Source: Micromonospora rubida (lineage in GTDB: Bacteria; Actinomycetota; Actinomycetes; Mycobacteriales; Micromonosporaceae). From it: a stretch of 64,000 nucleotides of DNA. The stretch lies in the NCBI RefSeq assembly GCF_009908295.1, contig NZ_JAAALO010000001.1:620001-684000 (forward strand), written 5' to 3'. Under the pieces are notes generated by a model. That model was given only the letters and a program-made list of their open reading frames with translations, was not told where the DNA came from and did no database searches. Every line of letters begins with the position of its first letter. Within the stretch, counting starts at the first letter, position 1. Of this stretch, positions 63,429 through 64,000 are shown piece after piece. The position numbers were made by a program, and so were the translations under genes.

Positions 63429-63892
63429 CGCGCGTCCTCCAGGTTGTCGTTGGTTTTGAGGGCGACATCGAGGTCGCGGGTGAACCGGCCGAGTGCGGCG
63501 CACAGCGCCTCCACCTCGCCGGGAGTCCAGTCGGCGAGCGCCCGATCGAGCAGTTCGCCGTACCAGCCGTGTGCGTCGGCCAAGGCGCTCTGGCCCTTCG
63601 GGGTGATGGCCAGCCAGCTGGCCCGCCGGTCGGCCGGGTCGGTGCGCCGCTCGACCAGGCCGTGCGAGACGAGCGAGGCGACGGCGCGGCTGACGGTCGA
63701 CGGGTCGAGCCCGGTGCGGGAGGCCAACTCCCTGGCATGGCAGCCGGTGGCGTGCTGGTCGATCTGGATGAGCATGCCGACCATGCCGATCGGCACTGAC
63801 GGCCGGTCGTCGGCCCGCCGCTGCTTGACCATCCGCACGCTCTTGAGCAGGCCGAACATCCGAATCATGAGTTCACGGGCGGTGGTTTCCAC
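63425..63892 (-). CDS. MarR-family transcriptional regulator
   Basis: 155 residues with a winged helix (GCHARELASRTGLDPSTVSR, then LVERRTDPADRRASWLAITPK) flanked by dimerisation helices, the standard MarR layout. The GTG at 63890-63892 is set by GGGAGGG five bases upstream. Together with the exporter gene it forms an operon whose promoter region contains palindromes suited to a MarR dimer. Most such regulators repress the exporter until a ligand binds. Confidence 0.9.
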   Translation of the reverse strand: METTARELMIRMFGLLKSVRMVKQRRADDRPSVPIGMVGMLIQIDQHATGCHARELASRTGLDPSTVSRAVASLVSHGLVERRTDPADRRASWLAITPKGQSALADAHGWYGELLDRALADWTPGEVEALCAALGRFTRDLDVALKTNDNLEDAR

Positions 63893-63915
63893 GCTTACCC
63901 TCCCGGTTCCCGATG

Positions 63916-63963
63916 GTTGCCGCATGCAACTATCCAGCAATCTTGCGCGGCAGGCAAATTTGC
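63916..63963. promoter_or_regulatory. Candidate MarR operator palindromes
   Basis: GTTGC-CGCAT-GCAAC at 63916-63930 and the perfect palindrome GCAAATTTGC at 63954-63963, both upstream of the MarR GTG. They are likely autoregulatory sites; which is the main operator is unclear. Confidence 0.45.
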
Positions 63964-64000
63964 GCATTGAGAACTAGGTCACCGTCCCGTAGCCTGGCGG

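Overview
The window is high-GC actinobacterial DNA with start/stop overlaps (ATGA, GTGA), frequent GTG starts, (TTPPP)n linkers in front of CBM2 modules, DUF5753 regulators and a large actinobacterial RHS protein. Together these suggest a mycelial member of the Micromonosporaceae, most likely Micromonospora. I see no rRNA, tRNA or CRISPR array.

Layout. 1-5408 (minus): a dipeptide/oligopeptide ABC importer operon (lipoprotein, two permeases, two ATPases; the last ATPase runs off the left edge). 5799-12425: a zinc-ribbon/STAS protein, an NhaA antiporter, a secreted CE1-type esterase with CBM2, two small membrane proteins, an MFS exporter and a standalone HflX N-terminal domain. 12426-13200 is a scar: a frameshifted DUF664 gene joined to an IS5-type transposase fragment. 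13267-18137: a TPR-CHAT putative protease facing a YbjN-like/Sel1 protein and a small membrane protein, a set that resembles actinobacterial conflict loci. 18411-24576: a maltokinase-cap protein, a 5'-truncated UvrD-like helicase, an apparent toxin-tail/immunity remnant, an HxlR regulator divergent from a reductase with a perfect operator palindrome between them, and a DUF5753 regulator pair.

24708-25745 is a duplicated module: two almost identical 66-residue AlpA-like proteins flank a GntR-type HTH protein, with a LexA-box-like site before the first. 26243-30033 (minus): a heterodimeric ABC exporter whose two ATPase domains have lost complementary motifs. 30090-31196: an NYN nuclease with LOTUS-like domains. 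31282-31880: a broken exported-protein gene against an IS transposase tail. 32201-39718: a 2505-residue RHS polymorphic toxin followed by a DUF4240 protein, its likely immunity protein. 40930-46928: a beta-lactamase-fold lipoprotein, a PAS-GGDEF-EAL protein and a secreted glycoside hydrolase with FN3 and CBM2.

47205-52662 (minus) is a tightly coupled five-gene cassette: OleA-like thiolase, GT2 glycosyltransferase, AMP-dependent ligase, P450 and NAD-dependent epimerase/reductase. It has the logic of head-to-head fatty acyl condensation, but no OleB decarboxylase is seen, so a functionalised beta-lactone or related lipid is possible. 52840-64000: a secreted propeller-like protein, a STAND/NB-ARC-TPR regulator, an orphan DppC-type permease, an ATP-grasp ligase, a proline-rich membrane protein, a PAP2 phosphatase and a MarR/DHA2-exporter operon. 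Several strong GC-rich hairpins mark transcript ends.
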